Assembly: GCA_964461505.1 (NCBI GenBank)
Contig: CAYWUW010000006.1
Location: 1 to 33,535 of the forward strand
Length of the DNA: 33,535 nucleotides
Direction: 5' to 3'
Origin: HK-STAS-PATE-42 sp964461505
Lineage (GTDB): Bacteria > Patescibacteriota > Saccharimonadia > Saccharimonadales > HK-STAS-PATE-42
Below are positions 1-7,896 of this stretch, piece after piece (the stretch's first letter is position 1; each line of letters opens with the position of its first letter). Under the pieces are notes generated by a model. The model ran no database searches and had not been told where the DNA came from. It worked only from the letters and a program-made list of their open reading frames with translations. A program made the translations under genes and the position numbers.

Positions 1-749
1 TGTGCATGACGGATCCGCCATACATTCTGGACTACCTTCACGCCAAGCGTGGCGGTAAACCAGTAACGGGCTTTGGAGCCAAGAAGAATCGCCGCTACCT
101 TGAAACCGAAGAACTGCCCGATGACTTTACCGAGCTTTGGATGGCTAACGTAGCCAAACACGCAAAACCAGACTTCTCAATTATTGTGTACGAAAATTGG
201 AAGAATCTCCGTATCATCTGGGGTGAAATGGAAAAGTATTGGAAGGTCAAAAACATGATCGTTTGGCATCTGCCGAACCGTCACCAAAACTTTGCTTCTA
301 AATACAAGTTCTTCTCAAAGCACGACATCGCCATGGTTGGAGCAAGCGGCACTGTTACTTTGAACCAGGAGGAAGAACCCGATGGCCTCCAGGAGGAATA
401 CGAAACAGCACTCTACGCCATATCGGGTAAACCTCAATGGGAATCGCATGAAAAAGGTAAGAAGTTCATTCCAACTGATTTCATCGAGCATACAGCCGAA
501 GATGAAAAACATTCTGGCCAAGGTGTGATCTTTGGCACGAAGCCTTTGCCGATTCTTATTCCCTACATCAAAGTGCTGACTAAGCGGGGAGACCTTGTGG
601 TAGAGCCATTCTGTGGATCGGGATCCACGCTGATGGCTTCTACGAAATTAAAACGACGCTGCTTCATTATGGAGAAATCTCCAGTTTACGCTGAGGTGGC
701 TTTGAAACGCTGGGAAAAACTAACTGGCGAGAAACGAGTGAAGCTATGA
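1..749 (+). CDS. DNA methyltransferase, N4/N6 type (5' partial)
   Basis: This is the C-terminal part of a SAM-dependent adenine-N6 or cytosine-N4 DNA methyltransferase. The frame is open to the left edge, and the first ATG (base 6) lies immediately before the catalytic DPPY motif, so it is internal and the true start is outside the window. DPPY comes first and the SAM-binding motif FCGSGST lies near the C-terminus (about residue 205), the order seen in beta-type enzymes of the N6_N4_Mtase family. Family knowledge: phage copies are often orphan enzymes lying next to terminase genes. Here the stop overlaps the next start (ATGA), so it is probably cotranslated with the terminase pair. Target sequence and any partner nuclease cannot be seen. 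Confidence 0.85.
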   Translation, partial: CMTDPPYILDYLHAKRGGKPVTGFGAKKNRRYLETEELPDDFTELWMANVAKHAKPDFSIIVYENWKNLRIIWGEMEKYWKVKNMIVWHLPNRHQNFASKYKFFSKHDIAMVGASGTVTLNQEEEPDGLQEEYETALYAISGKPQWESHEKGKKFIPTDFIEHTAEDEKHSGQGVIFGTKPLPILIPYIKVLTKRGDLVVEPFCGSGSTLMASTKLKRRCFIMEKSPVYAEVALKRWEKLTGEKRVKL

Positions 750-1156
750 GCAGGAACCAGAAGCAAGATAAAAAGAAACTACTTGCCCAGCTCGCTAAAA
801 CGCCAATCGTCGAAGCAGCGTGCAAACAGATAGGGCTTCCTCGTTCAACGTACTATCGGTGGCGGAAAGAAGATGAAGTTTTTGCCGAAGCTTGTGATGA
901 AACACTTGAGCTCAGCATTGGACGAATTAACGACCTTGCTGAATCTCAGCTGATTAATGCAATTAAAGATCGGAACATGTCGGCCATTACTTTTTGGCTG
1001 AAGCATCATCACAAATCGTACGAAACTCGAGTGAAAGTAGATGCTCGTGTCGAACACGAGATGCAGGAGCTCACAGCTGAGCAAGAACAATTAATCAGCC
1101 GAGCGCTTACCCTAGCTGGGCTCAAAGAAGATGAGGAGAATCAAGATGGAAAATAA
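746..1156 (+). CDS. Phage terminase small subunit-like protein
   Basis: This 136-residue protein has an N-terminal helix-turn-helix (about residues 22-42, with the stretch GLPRSTYYRWRKE) followed by a helical region. That layout matches the phBC6A51-type small terminase subunits, which recognise phage DNA and hand it to the large subunit. Its place directly before a large terminase gene supports the call. It overlaps the methyltransferase by 4 nt and the large subunit by 11 nt, so the three genes form a tight operon. Sequence similarity among small subunits is weak, so the assignment rests partly on position. Confidence 0.72.
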   Translation: MSRNQKQDKKKLLAQLAKTPIVEAACKQIGLPRSTYYRWRKEDEVFAEACDETLELSIGRINDLAESQLINAIKDRNMSAITFWLKHHHKSYETRVKVDARVEHEMQELTAEQEQLISRALTLAGLKEDEENQDGK

Positions 1157-2681
1157 GCTGAGTGATTTAGAGTGGGATAAAATTCGCAAAGATAGTGCCG
1201 TGCGCCAAACAATTGGAGGCAACAGTTTTTACTGGTTCTTTCATTTGTACTTCAGCCACTACATTGAATTTGCCACAGCAGACTTTCAAAAAGAAATGTT
1301 TCAGCTCGCCAGTGATGATGAGGTTGAGCATCTTATAGTACTTGCCTTCCGCTCATCTGGTAAATCAACAATCATAACCACAGCTCTGCCACTCTGGGCG
1401 GTCATGGGATCGATGCAGAAGAAGTATGTTGTAATAGTCAGCCAAACACAGAACCAGGCACAGCAACATCTAAAAAACATCGCAAACGAAATTGAAACAA
1501 ACGAGTTAATCGCTAAGGATTTCTTCCCTTACCAGGAAGAGACGAACGAAACTGGCATCAGTGCAATCAACCTGTCGAAGTTCAACGCCCGTATCATTGC
1601 CGTATCACGCGAGCAAGGTGTTCGTGGGCTACGTTCTGGTCAACACCGACCCGACCTAATCATAGCCGATGACGTGGAAGATACTAATTCCGTAAAAACT
1701 CGGGAAGCTCGCCATAAGACCTTTGATTGGTTTACTGGCGAGCTGTTGCCACTCGGAAGTGAGAAAACAAAATTTATCACCGTCGGTAACCTCCTGCACG
1801 AAGACTCGCTCATAATGCGACTTAAAGCTGGAATTGAAGAAGGAGTACGTAGTGGTACATTTGTGGAATATCCGTTAGTTAATAAGAATGGCACCCCTCT
1901 CTGGTTAGATCGTTTCCCTGATAAGGCTGCTGTTGAAAGGTTAAAGAAGCGTGTCGCTAACCCAATCACCTGGGAACGAGAATATATGTTACATCTCGTG
2001 GCCGACGTCGAGCAGATCATCACCCGAAAAATGCTTCACCACTACCCTGAAATACCGATGAGGCTACGTGATGAGTTCCAGCGAACATTTGTTGGGGTGG
2101 ATCTTGCTATTTCTGAGCGTGATAAAGCAGACTACACAGCCATTGTGACATTTCGAGCTCGAGGGACTGGTAACAAACGAAGGATCTATGTTCTACCTAA
2201 TCCAATCAATAAGCGGATGAGTTTTCCTAGTACCATTGCGACCTTAAAGGATCTTCATAATTCATACGGCTGTAACCCAAAGCTCTATGTTGAACAGGTC
2301 GGCTACCAGGCTGCGGTTGTTCAACAACTCGAAATCGAAGGGCTCGATGTGAGCGGTATTACACCAAACGGAGATAAGCGGGCTCGACTGAGTATGGTTG
2401 CTCATATGATAACTTCTGGTGAAGTACTATTTCCCAAAACAGGATGTGAACGGCTGATTGAGCAGCTGGTAGGCTTTGGTGTTGAAAAGCATGACGACCT
2501 GGTTGATGCTTTTACGATGGCCCTTCTAGCCTTCAAGAGCACATCTTCTGATAACCAACCATCAATTCAGTTCTTACCACGAAAAGAATGGGATCGGATG
2601 ATAGGACGAACTCGAAGAAGCTTTTGGGGTTCTGATAGTGGGTTTGGCTCAGGAGGCGGTTGGACAAGGCTTATGGGCTAG
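1146..2681 (+). CDS. Phage terminase large subunit (ATPase-nuclease)
   Basis: The TerL motor pumps phage DNA into proheads and cuts it. The ATPase half shows a Walker A-like FRSSGKST (about residue 70) and Walker B LIIADD (about residue 175). The nuclease half keeps all three acidic clusters: GVDLAIS (about residue 320), LYVEQ (about residue 385) and HDDLVDAF (about residue 450). At about 511 residues it is full length and looks active. I chose ATG 1146 over the in-frame ATG 1131 because GAGGAG at 1133-1138 is a well-spaced ribosome binding site for 1146. A portal gene normally follows TerL but none does here; the next gene is a DUF4352 protein after a probable terminator. Confidence 0.92.
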   Translation: MENKLSDLEWDKIRKDSAVRQTIGGNSFYWFFHLYFSHYIEFATADFQKEMFQLASDDEVEHLIVLAFRSSGKSTIITTALPLWAVMGSMQKKYVVIVSQTQNQAQQHLKNIANEIETNELIAKDFFPYQEETNETGISAINLSKFNARIIAVSREQGVRGLRSGQHRPDLIIADDVEDTNSVKTREARHKTFDWFTGELLPLGSEKTKFITVGNLLHEDSLIMRLKAGIEEGVRSGTFVEYPLVNKNGTPLWLDRFPDKAAVERLKKRVANPITWEREYMLHLVADVEQIITRKMLHHYPEIPMRLRDEFQRTFVGVDLAISERDKADYTAIVTFRARGTGNKRRIYVLPNPINKRMSFPSTIATLKDLHNSYGCNPKLYVEQVGYQAAVVQQLEIEGLDVSGITPNGDKRARLSMVAHMITSGEVLFPKTGCERLIEQLVGFGVEKHDDLVDAFTMALLAFKSTSSDNQPSIQFLPRKEWDRMIGRTRRSFWGSDSGFGSGGGWTRLMG

Positions 2682-2820
2682 CTACCACCTCTGGGATACG
2701 GTATACTTCAAGATGTCTAGATACCAAGTTAGTTCGTTGCACGATCCTTTGTGCGTGTTAAGCCATATTAATGGGCAGCTGCGCATAAAAGAGTTGGCTT
2801 AACGGCTAGCTTGGGATCTA

Positions 2821-2848
2821 GACAGTCCAGCGTGGCTGTCCATTTTTG
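2821..2848 (+). terminator. Probable intrinsic terminator after the terminase operon
   Basis: GACAG and CTGTC pair, with CCA/TGG extending the stem across a bulged T and a GCG loop. The stem is followed by CATTTTTG. It lies 140 nt after the large terminase stop. The rest of the 2682-2896 spacer shows no open frame worth calling. Confidence 0.55.
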
Positions 2849-2896
2849 TATAGTCTCCTGGATTATTAACAATCAATTAATAACCAAGGAGGTTAT

Positions 2897-3469
2897 ATGA
2901 AACAACCAAAAGAAGGAAATTGGTTCAAAAGACACAAAATACTAACAGTAATACTCGGATTCATCGTGCTCGGCGTGATTGTGAGTGCTGCAGGTGGTGG
3001 TAGCGATTCAAACAAGAGTGCCAGCACAGGCTCGGGCTCGAGTGTAAAGACCGAAAGCAAAGAAACGGTAGCCAAGGTTGGCGAACCAGCTCGCGATGGT
3101 AAGTTTGAATTCACCGTCAAAAGCGTAACTTGCGGCAAAGCTTCGGTCGGTACAAACCAGTACCTCACCAAGACCGCACAAGGTCAATATTGCTTGATGG
3201 ATCTTACTATCAAGAATATCGGTGATGAAAAACAAAGTTTACTTTCATCGGATCAGAAACTCTTCAACGCAGCTGGCCAGGAATATTCAGCCGATGACAC
3301 AGCTACTATGTATAACTCAACCGACACAGCAAGCACCTGGTACAACGACATCAATCCAGGCAACAGCGTGAGCGGTGTGATCGTCTTCGATCTACCAAAA
3401 GATCAAACACCAGTGAGCGCGGAACTGCATGACAGTGCCTTCTCAAACGGTGTAAAAGTAAACCTATAA
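2897..3469 (+). CDS. DUF4352-family membrane-anchored protein
   Basis: This 190-residue protein begins with a positively charged N-terminus and one hydrophobic segment (about residues 14-32). A low-complexity Ser/Gly/Lys linker follows to about residue 58, then a C-terminal domain starting GEPARDGKFEFTV with two cysteines. That pattern fits DUF4352, an immunoglobulin-like extracellular domain of unknown role. The segment lacks a lipobox, so it is probably an N-terminal membrane anchor with the domain outside. A strong ribosome binding site, AAGGAGG (2886-2892), sets the start. It sits alone between a terminator and the recombinase gene. It may be a morphogenetic or superinfection factor of the element, but nothing here proves that. 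Confidence 0.75.
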   Translation: MKQPKEGNWFKRHKILTVILGFIVLGVIVSAAGGGSDSNKSASTGSGSSVKTESKETVAKVGEPARDGKFEFTVKSVTCGKASVGTNQYLTKTAQGQYCLMDLTIKNIGDEKQSLLSSDQKLFNAAGQEYSADDTATMYNSTDTASTWYNDINPGNSVSGVIVFDLPKDQTPVSAELHDSAFSNGVKVNL

Positions 3470-3486
3470 TTAGGCTAGACTTACAG

Positions 3487-3509
3487 ATCAAACAGCGGTA
3501 CTGTTTGAT
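3487..3509. repeat. Perfect 9-bp inverted repeat before the recombinase gene
   Basis: ATCAAACAG and CTGTTTGAT are separated by CGGTA, 8 bp before the recombinase ATG and 17 bp after the DUF4352 stop. No T-tract follows, so it is a poor terminator. An operator for the recombinase or a recombinase binding site fits better; this is inference. Confidence 0.5.
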
Positions 3510-3517
3510 GTACAGCC

Positions 3518-4798
3518 ATGCTGGACGAAAATACTCAACCACTTAAATACTGCCTGTACGCTCGAAAGTCTTCCGAGTCTGACGAGCGTCAGGCAATGAG
3601 TATTGATTCACAATTAGCAGAAATGAGAGCCCTCGCCGAAAACGAGGGCTTAAACGTTGTATGCGAATTACAGGAAAGCCATTCAGCGAAGGATTCAGGC
3701 AAACGGCCAGTATACAACAAATTACTCGATGGGCTGGAGCATCAGGAATACAATGCGATTTTGACATGGGCACCAGATAGGTTGAGTAGAAATGCAGGTG
3801 ACTTAGGTGCGGTTGTAGACCTTATGGATCAGCACAAGCTGCTGCATATACGGACATACTCGCAAACGTTTACGAATAATCCGAATGAGAAGTTCCTCCT
3901 GATGATTCTTTGCTCTCAGGCTAAGCTAGAGAACGACAATAAGAGCGTCAATGTAAAGCGTGGTATACGAACCAAGTGTGAGATGGGCTGGCGACCTGGC
4001 GTTGCACCCCTCGGCTATATAAACAGAGCCTTTGGTGGAGTCAAAGACATTGTTCCTGATCCAGATCGAGCGAAGATCGTGACTGAAATGTTCCATAAAG
4101 CTGGGCATGAGGGGTGGAGCGGTCGGAGGCTCAAGAATTGGCTGGATGAACAAGAGTTTACGGGTCGCTCCGGAAAGCCGGTTAGCGTCAGTCAGATCCT
4201 TGTGATACTCAGTACCCCCTTCTACTACGGTAAGTTCCAGTACCCCGAAGCTCCTGACGGAACTTGGTACACTGGCGCCCACAAACCACTGATCTCCAGA
4301 GAGTTGTACGACCTGGTTCAAGCAACCAGAGGAGTCTACAAAGGAGTTTGGGGCTCAAAGGTCTTCTCCTTCCGAGGGCTGCTCACCTGCGGAAGATGCG
4401 GAGCAGATATTACAGCTCAGGAGAAAGTTAAAATTATCAAAAAGACGGGGGACTACAAACGCTTCGTCTACTATAACTGCACCAGACGAAAAGACCCGAA
4501 CTGCTCTGAGAAATATATCAACGAAGACAACCTCTGCATACTTCTGCAAGAGTTTATTGAGCAGAACTATAAAGATATCCGAATAACCGATAAGCTCCAA
4601 GCTAAGATCGAAAAACACTACCATACAACGCAAACTTTGTTAGGACATTACAAGATTGAGCAAAAGCTGGATGAACCACTCATAGAATATGCTCGGTACT
4701 TACTTAGTAGAGGCACAGAGAACGACAGGACGGCATTTGCAGCAGGGATTGAGACCAAACTGCAGATCAAAGAATCCCAGCTCTCATTTCAAAGCTGA
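3518..4798 (+). CDS. Large serine recombinase / integrase
   Basis: This is a 426-residue site-specific recombinase. The N-terminal resolvase domain shows the catalytic serine in YARKSS (Ser18) and an arginine-rich active-site segment around DRLSRN (about residue 87). A recombinase domain follows (about 160-260), then a zinc-ribbon-like domain beginning LLTCGRCG (about residue 290) with a second cysteine pair (NC...NC) near 325-335. The C-terminal coiled-coil tail is short compared with classic phage integrases. The opening resembles recombinases common in Patescibacteria. It probably integrates and excises the element that carries the terminase genes. It has no clear Shine-Dalgarno. Its 3' end overlaps the converging phosphotransferase gene by 10 nt. 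Confidence 0.9.
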   Translation: MLDENTQPLKYCLYARKSSESDERQAMSIDSQLAEMRALAENEGLNVVCELQESHSAKDSGKRPVYNKLLDGLEHQEYNAILTWAPDRLSRNAGDLGAVVDLMDQHKLLHIRTYSQTFTNNPNEKFLLMILCSQAKLENDNKSVNVKRGIRTKCEMGWRPGVAPLGYINRAFGGVKDIVPDPDRAKIVTEMFHKAGHEGWSGRRLKNWLDEQEFTGRSGKPVSVSQILVILSTPFYYGKFQYPEAPDGTWYTGAHKPLISRELYDLVQATRGVYKGVWGSKVFSFRGLLTCGRCGADITAQEKVKIIKKTGDYKRFVYYNCTRRKDPNCSEKYINEDNLCILLQEFIEQNYKDIRITDKLQAKIEKHYHTTQTLLGHYKIEQKLDEPLIEYARYLLSRGTENDRTAFAAGIETKLQIKESQLSFQS

Positions 4799-5727
4799 TT
4801 CAAAAGCTTTAGAGTCTGCCTAGTTTTCTGTTCCAAATGTTCCTGGTTGCCAGTAAATGCACTGTATTTTATACCATCCAATCCAATATGGATTTGGTAG
4901 CAAAGCAAACGTCTTTCTATACCTGGGACCTTAAAGCCAGTACTTGCATAATGATCGATTACTGCTTGCTTAATATCGATATCTTTCCATTCAGGAAACC
5001 ATGACCAGTAATAAATAAGCAGGGCAATGTCATAGAGGAAGTCGCCGTACATTGAGTTACCCCAATCGATGACTACTGAGATCTCGTTATTTTCGACTAA
5101 AACGTTGCGGTATAAAAGATCGTTGTGTATTAGATGTCTCTCATTTGGCATATCAACTGCTATAATTTCAAGCGATGCTCGAATCTTATCAAAAGGATCT
5201 GAACCAGTTGACGAAGACTCTAGTTTCTTACGCCAGCCATGCGTTCTCTCACTTGGTTTATCACCAAATCCGCTTGTAAGAAACTCTTTCCAGGTAGGAC
5301 AGTTTCCTGCCCCCTTTGCTTCCCACCAGCCGTAGCCAGTGGTATCAGTTAAACCAACCTCTCTAATTTCATCCAGAGTCATTAACAGACTTGGCAATGT
5401 TTTACGCATCTGATCACCATCGAGTTCATCGAGAAAAATACCATGATGACGCTCCGAGATAGCGTAAAAACCACGTAAAGCTTCGCCTATTTCGGTAACT
5501 TTTGGAACATGGAGCTTCTCGGAAGCGTATCGGCCGATAGCTTGATCCTTAGCAAAGTCCTCCCGATTTGCGGCAAACCTAATCACATACTCTATACCGT
5601 CAAGTACGTACGCATAGGCCGCTGACCAGTCACCCCCGTTCAATAACTCGACCTTAATAACTTCTGAGCTAAAATGACTATTTAAGAACCGTTTTGCCTC
5701 TTCAAGGCTGACTATGTAGTGCTTCAT
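4789..5727 (-). CDS. Aminoglycoside phosphotransferase-family kinase, APH(4)-like
   Basis: This 312-residue kinase-like protein transfers phosphate from ATP to a small molecule in the APH family. The catalytic loop HNDLLYRN (about residue 200) has the Brenner pattern HxDxxxxN, and VIDWGN (about residue 219) supplies the metal-binding Asp. From memory, the region around both motifs and the pattern DGIEYVIRF resemble hygromycin B phosphotransferase APH(4). Substrate cannot be read from sequence, so hygromycin resistance is only a possibility. Its ATG overlaps the stop of the ABC-F gene (ATGA), so the two are translationally coupled and share the attenuated promoter upstream. The 3' end overlaps the recombinase gene by 10 nt. 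Confidence 0.85.
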   Translation of the reverse strand: MKHYIVSLEEAKRFLNSHFSSEVIKVELLNGGDWSAAYAYVLDGIEYVIRFAANREDFAKDQAIGRYASEKLHVPKVTEIGEALRGFYAISERHHGIFLDELDGDQMRKTLPSLLMTLDEIREVGLTDTTGYGWWEAKGAGNCPTWKEFLTSGFGDKPSERTHGWRKKLESSSTGSDPFDKIRASLEIIAVDMPNERHLIHNDLLYRNVLVENNEISVVIDWGNSMYGDFLYDIALLIYYWSWFPEWKDIDIKQAVIDHYASTGFKVPGIERRLLCYQIHIGLDGIKYSAFTGNQEHLEQKTRQTLKLLNQL

Positions 5728-7214
5728 GATTTTATGATCCTTCCATCCTTAAGCTCTAGTGTTTGATTTATTTTCAGTTGTTGCAAGAAGTATACATCGT
5801 GCGATGCAACCAATACGGCTCCCTTGTAGCCTTGCAAAGCTTTTTCAAGCTGTTCTTTAGTAGCGATATCAAGGTGATTCGTCGGCTCATCAAGAAGTAT
5901 TAGGTCATGGTTAGCTAAAAGTAACTTGGCAAAGCCTAACTTTGACTGTTGGCCACGAGATAATTCACCCGGCATTTTTAGCAGATCTTCAGCGGCGATT
6001 CCGAGGCTACGAGCCTGACGGTAAATTGCCTCTTGCTTTGCTTCGGTTGTACTTAAGTTATCTAAAGCAGAAATTTTGTAATCCAAGCTTTCTGTATCCT
6101 GAGAGAAGTAACCCACACTAACATCATTTCCGTAAACGATAGTGCCTTTCGTAGGTGGAAGCTGTCCGGCAAGGAGGTGCAGTAGCGTAGATTTGCCCGA
6201 ACCATTGAAGCCTTTTATGTGGATATGTACGTTACCTCTAATCTCAAAGTTTATGTCTGATAAAACCATCTGCTTATCGTAAGTCTTTGAAATACCTTCA
6301 ACATGCACCAGCAGCTTATTGGCATGTGAAGCTCCACCTAAACTAAACTCGTAGTTCTTATCGAAATCAGGCCTTTCGACCTCTTCAAGTTTATCTAGCC
6401 TAATTTCAAGATTTTTTGCCTTCTGGCCTAGTTTTACTGAAACCCTATTTCTAAAGAAGTCCCGTTGGTATTTATCATTATCCGCTCGCTTGATATGTTC
6501 ATGCACGTGTTTAGTAGCTTCTTTCTGAGCAACCATGGCTTTCTTAAGTCGCTTCTTCTCAACTTGCTGCTTCTCGTACTTTTCAAGTGCTGCCTGATAT
6601 TCAATCTCTTTCTGCTGTTTATAGAACTCGTAGTTCCCACCATACAGTTTTGTCACACCAGCTTTTAGCTCAATAACCTTCGTTGCCACGGCGTTGATGA
6701 ATTGTCTGTCATGACTCACGAATAAGACTGTGCCCTTGAAACGCTTAATGAAACTCTCAAGCCACTCTAAACCTTCAGCATCTAGGTTATTTGTAGGCTC
6801 ATCCAGAAGTAGAACTGTAGGTTCGGGATCTTGAGCAAGAACCTGGGCAATGGCCACACGAGTTTTCTGACCACCACTAAGGTTGCTGAGAAGACGATCC
6901 TTACGAACGTCACCGAGATCAACCAGGTTAAGAGCATAGTCAATTCGCCATAACTCAACAGAGCCAAAGCTTTTCTCGATTGTTTCATCAAGATTGTCCA
7001 GTTCCTGAGGGATATAGCCAATAACGTCGTGATGGTTAGTTATTTGCCCATCATCAGGAGCAACTTCACCGAGTAGTATCTTTAGTAAGGTGGTCTTGCC
7101 AACACCATTCGCACCAATAAGGGCAACTACATCACCCGGGCCAGCTGATAAAGTAACATCCTTGAGAACAAGATTATCTTTATATGATTTTGTGATTTTA
7201 TATAGATTTAACAT
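5724..7214 (-). CDS. ABC-F family ATPase, probable ribosome-protection protein
   Basis: This 496-residue protein has two ABC cassettes and no membrane segment. Cassette 1 has GANGVGKTT, LSGGQ and LLLDEPTNNLD; cassette 2 has GFNGSGKST, LSRGQ and LLDEPTNHLD, so both glutamates needed for hydrolysis are kept. A long charged coiled-coil linker (about residues 205-290) separates them; in ABC-F proteins this linker reaches toward the peptidyl-transferase centre. ATG 7214 is preferred because GGAG lies 6 nt upstream; a longer in-frame start at 7259 would run through the attenuator hairpin. The leader-peptide attenuator and the linked phosphotransferase suggest an antibiotic-resistance ABC-F rather than a housekeeping one. 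Drug class is not determinable. Confidence 0.9.
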   Translation of the reverse strand: MLNLYKITKSYKDNLVLKDVTLSAGPGDVVALIGANGVGKTTLLKILLGEVAPDDGQITNHHDVIGYIPQELDNLDETIEKSFGSVELWRIDYALNLVDLGDVRKDRLLSNLSGGQKTRVAIAQVLAQDPEPTVLLLDEPTNNLDAEGLEWLESFIKRFKGTVLFVSHDRQFINAVATKVIELKAGVTKLYGGNYEFYKQQKEIEYQAALEKYEKQQVEKKRLKKAMVAQKEATKHVHEHIKRADNDKYQRDFFRNRVSVKLGQKAKNLEIRLDKLEEVERPDFDKNYEFSLGGASHANKLLVHVEGISKTYDKQMVLSDINFEIRGNVHIHIKGFNGSGKSTLLHLLAGQLPPTKGTIVYGNDVSVGYFSQDTESLDYKISALDNLSTTEAKQEAIYRQARSLGIAAEDLLKMPGELSRGQQSKLGFAKLLLANHDLILLDEPTNHLDIATKEQLEKALQGYKGAVLVASHDVYFLQQLKINQTLELKDGRIIKS

Positions 7215-7230
7215 AGTTTTCTCCAAAACA

Positions 7231-7276
7231 AAAAGCCGAGCATTTAGGTGAGTAGTCACGCAAGTGCTCGGCTTTT
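7231..7276 (-). terminator. Attenuator terminator in the ABC-F leader
   Basis: A 12-bp stem (AAAAGCCGAGCA with TGCTCGGCTTTT) has a 22-nt loop and ends in a U-rich run on the minus strand, 9 nt before the ABC-F ribosome binding site. The loop (7251-7264) can pair with 7324-7337, which overlaps the leader-ORF stop (AGTAGTC and CAAG matches). A second alternative stem pairs AAGAATC inside the leader ORF (7347-7353) with GATTCTT at 7301-7307, extended by ACGA/TCGT. Mutually competing stems of this kind are the hallmark of ribosome-mediated attenuation. Confidence 0.8.
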
Positions 7277-7331
7277 TTACAGGAAGTTAAACTAATAGGA
7301 AAGAATCATACGAAAAAAGACGCTTGTGCGA

Positions 7332-7358
7332 CTACTTTGCTCGTGCGATTCTTATCAT
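7332..7358 (-). CDS. Leader peptide MIRIARAK upstream of ABC-F
   Basis: An 8-codon ORF (ATG 7358 to TAG 7332) is preceded by AAGGAG 10 nt upstream and lies about 27 nt after the predicted transcription start. The peptide ends in Arg-Ala-Lys, a +X+ pattern. Family knowledge: +X+ motifs in leader peptides such as ErmDL cause drug-dependent ribosome stalling. A stall here would cover the sequences that pair with the terminator region, letting RNA polymerase continue into the ABC-F and phosphotransferase genes. The ORF and the hairpins are seen directly; drug induction is inferred. Confidence 0.72.
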   Translation of the reverse strand: MIRIARAK

Positions 7359-7391
7359 CTTATTGTTTCTCCTTGATTGATTACTACACTG

Positions 7392-7420
7392 ATATTAACA
7401 TAAGTATCATACTGTGTCAA
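7392..7420 (-). promoter_or_regulatory. Near-consensus sigma70 promoter of the ABC-F operon
   Basis: TTGACA (7415-7420), a 17-nt spacer and TATAAT-like TAATAT (7392-7397). Transcription would start near 7385 and run through the leader peptide and attenuator. Confidence 0.85.
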
Positions 7421-7896
7421 ATAACAGCGGTCTGTGGTAGGTCATGGGAATATGTCGACTTTCAGACTGCTCAGTCCTCATAGGGAAACAGGTCAGTTTT
7501 GGAACTGTTTTTGAGGAGTTAATGACTCAAAATTGGCCATTTTCTGTGGTTCCAACATTTGTTTGTGATATGGCTTAATGAGGAACTGGGTTCGAATTAA
7601 TTAACAGATCAGAGGTGCTTTACAAAAAAAGAAAGACCTGGTCTAGGAACTAGGTCTACCTCTGTTACAAAATTTCTGGCTCGGCTTACAGGTCTAGAAC
7701 TTGGATTTATGCCAGGCTTAGCCGCCATCGTTGTTGTGCAACTGGAAAGTCTACACCCATAACTGTTTNNNNNNNNNNAGCTACCCCGGATTATCTGTCT
7801 TATTTTAACACTTATAACTATTTTAGAGCAATAACCATCATTTTAGGCTATCGCTTCTTGCTATACTTAACAAATAGAGCTTACGCTAAAATTACT
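7421..7896. other. Gene-poor junction with scaffold gap (10 N)
   Basis: No convincing gene is seen. The ten N at 7770-7779 mark a scaffold join. An AGACCT/AGGTCT hairpin (about 7635-7659) runs into T-rich sequence on the minus strand and could be a terminator for something lying to the right. A minus-strand frame (stop at 7609) is open from there to the gap, about 53 codons, but it would cross that hairpin and is not recognisable. No TAAGCTTA palindrome occurs between 1 and 7769; the first copy is in the capA-like gene. An extended -10 (TGCTATACT, about 7859-7867) may serve the gene at 7897. Confidence 0.6.

Noticed and set aside
4789..5727. Calling the kinase a hygromycin phosphotransferase outright
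   Set aside because: Only the family-level motifs and a remembered resemblance support it; substrate in APH-like kinases cannot be read from sequence.
7215..7259. Longer ABC-F start that adds 15 residues
   Set aside because: The extension reads through the attenuator hairpin, while ATG 7214 has GGAG at good spacing and begins at the conserved core.
7609..7769. Minus-strand open frame of about 53 codons running into the gap
   Set aside because: It has no recognisable protein signature, and it would cross a probable terminator hairpin; too little is visible before the N run to call a gene.
7421..7769. tRNA, tmRNA, SRP RNA or RNase P RNA in the gene-poor stretch
   Set aside because: A GGTTCGAATT string near 7590 lacks a pairing T-stem, and no SRP core, tag-peptide ORF with tRNA-like ends or RNase P core could be assembled.
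7858..7896. TTG start for the capA-like gene
   Set aside because: It overlaps a -10-like box, and the extra residues precede the basic/membrane N-terminus that normally opens such proteins.
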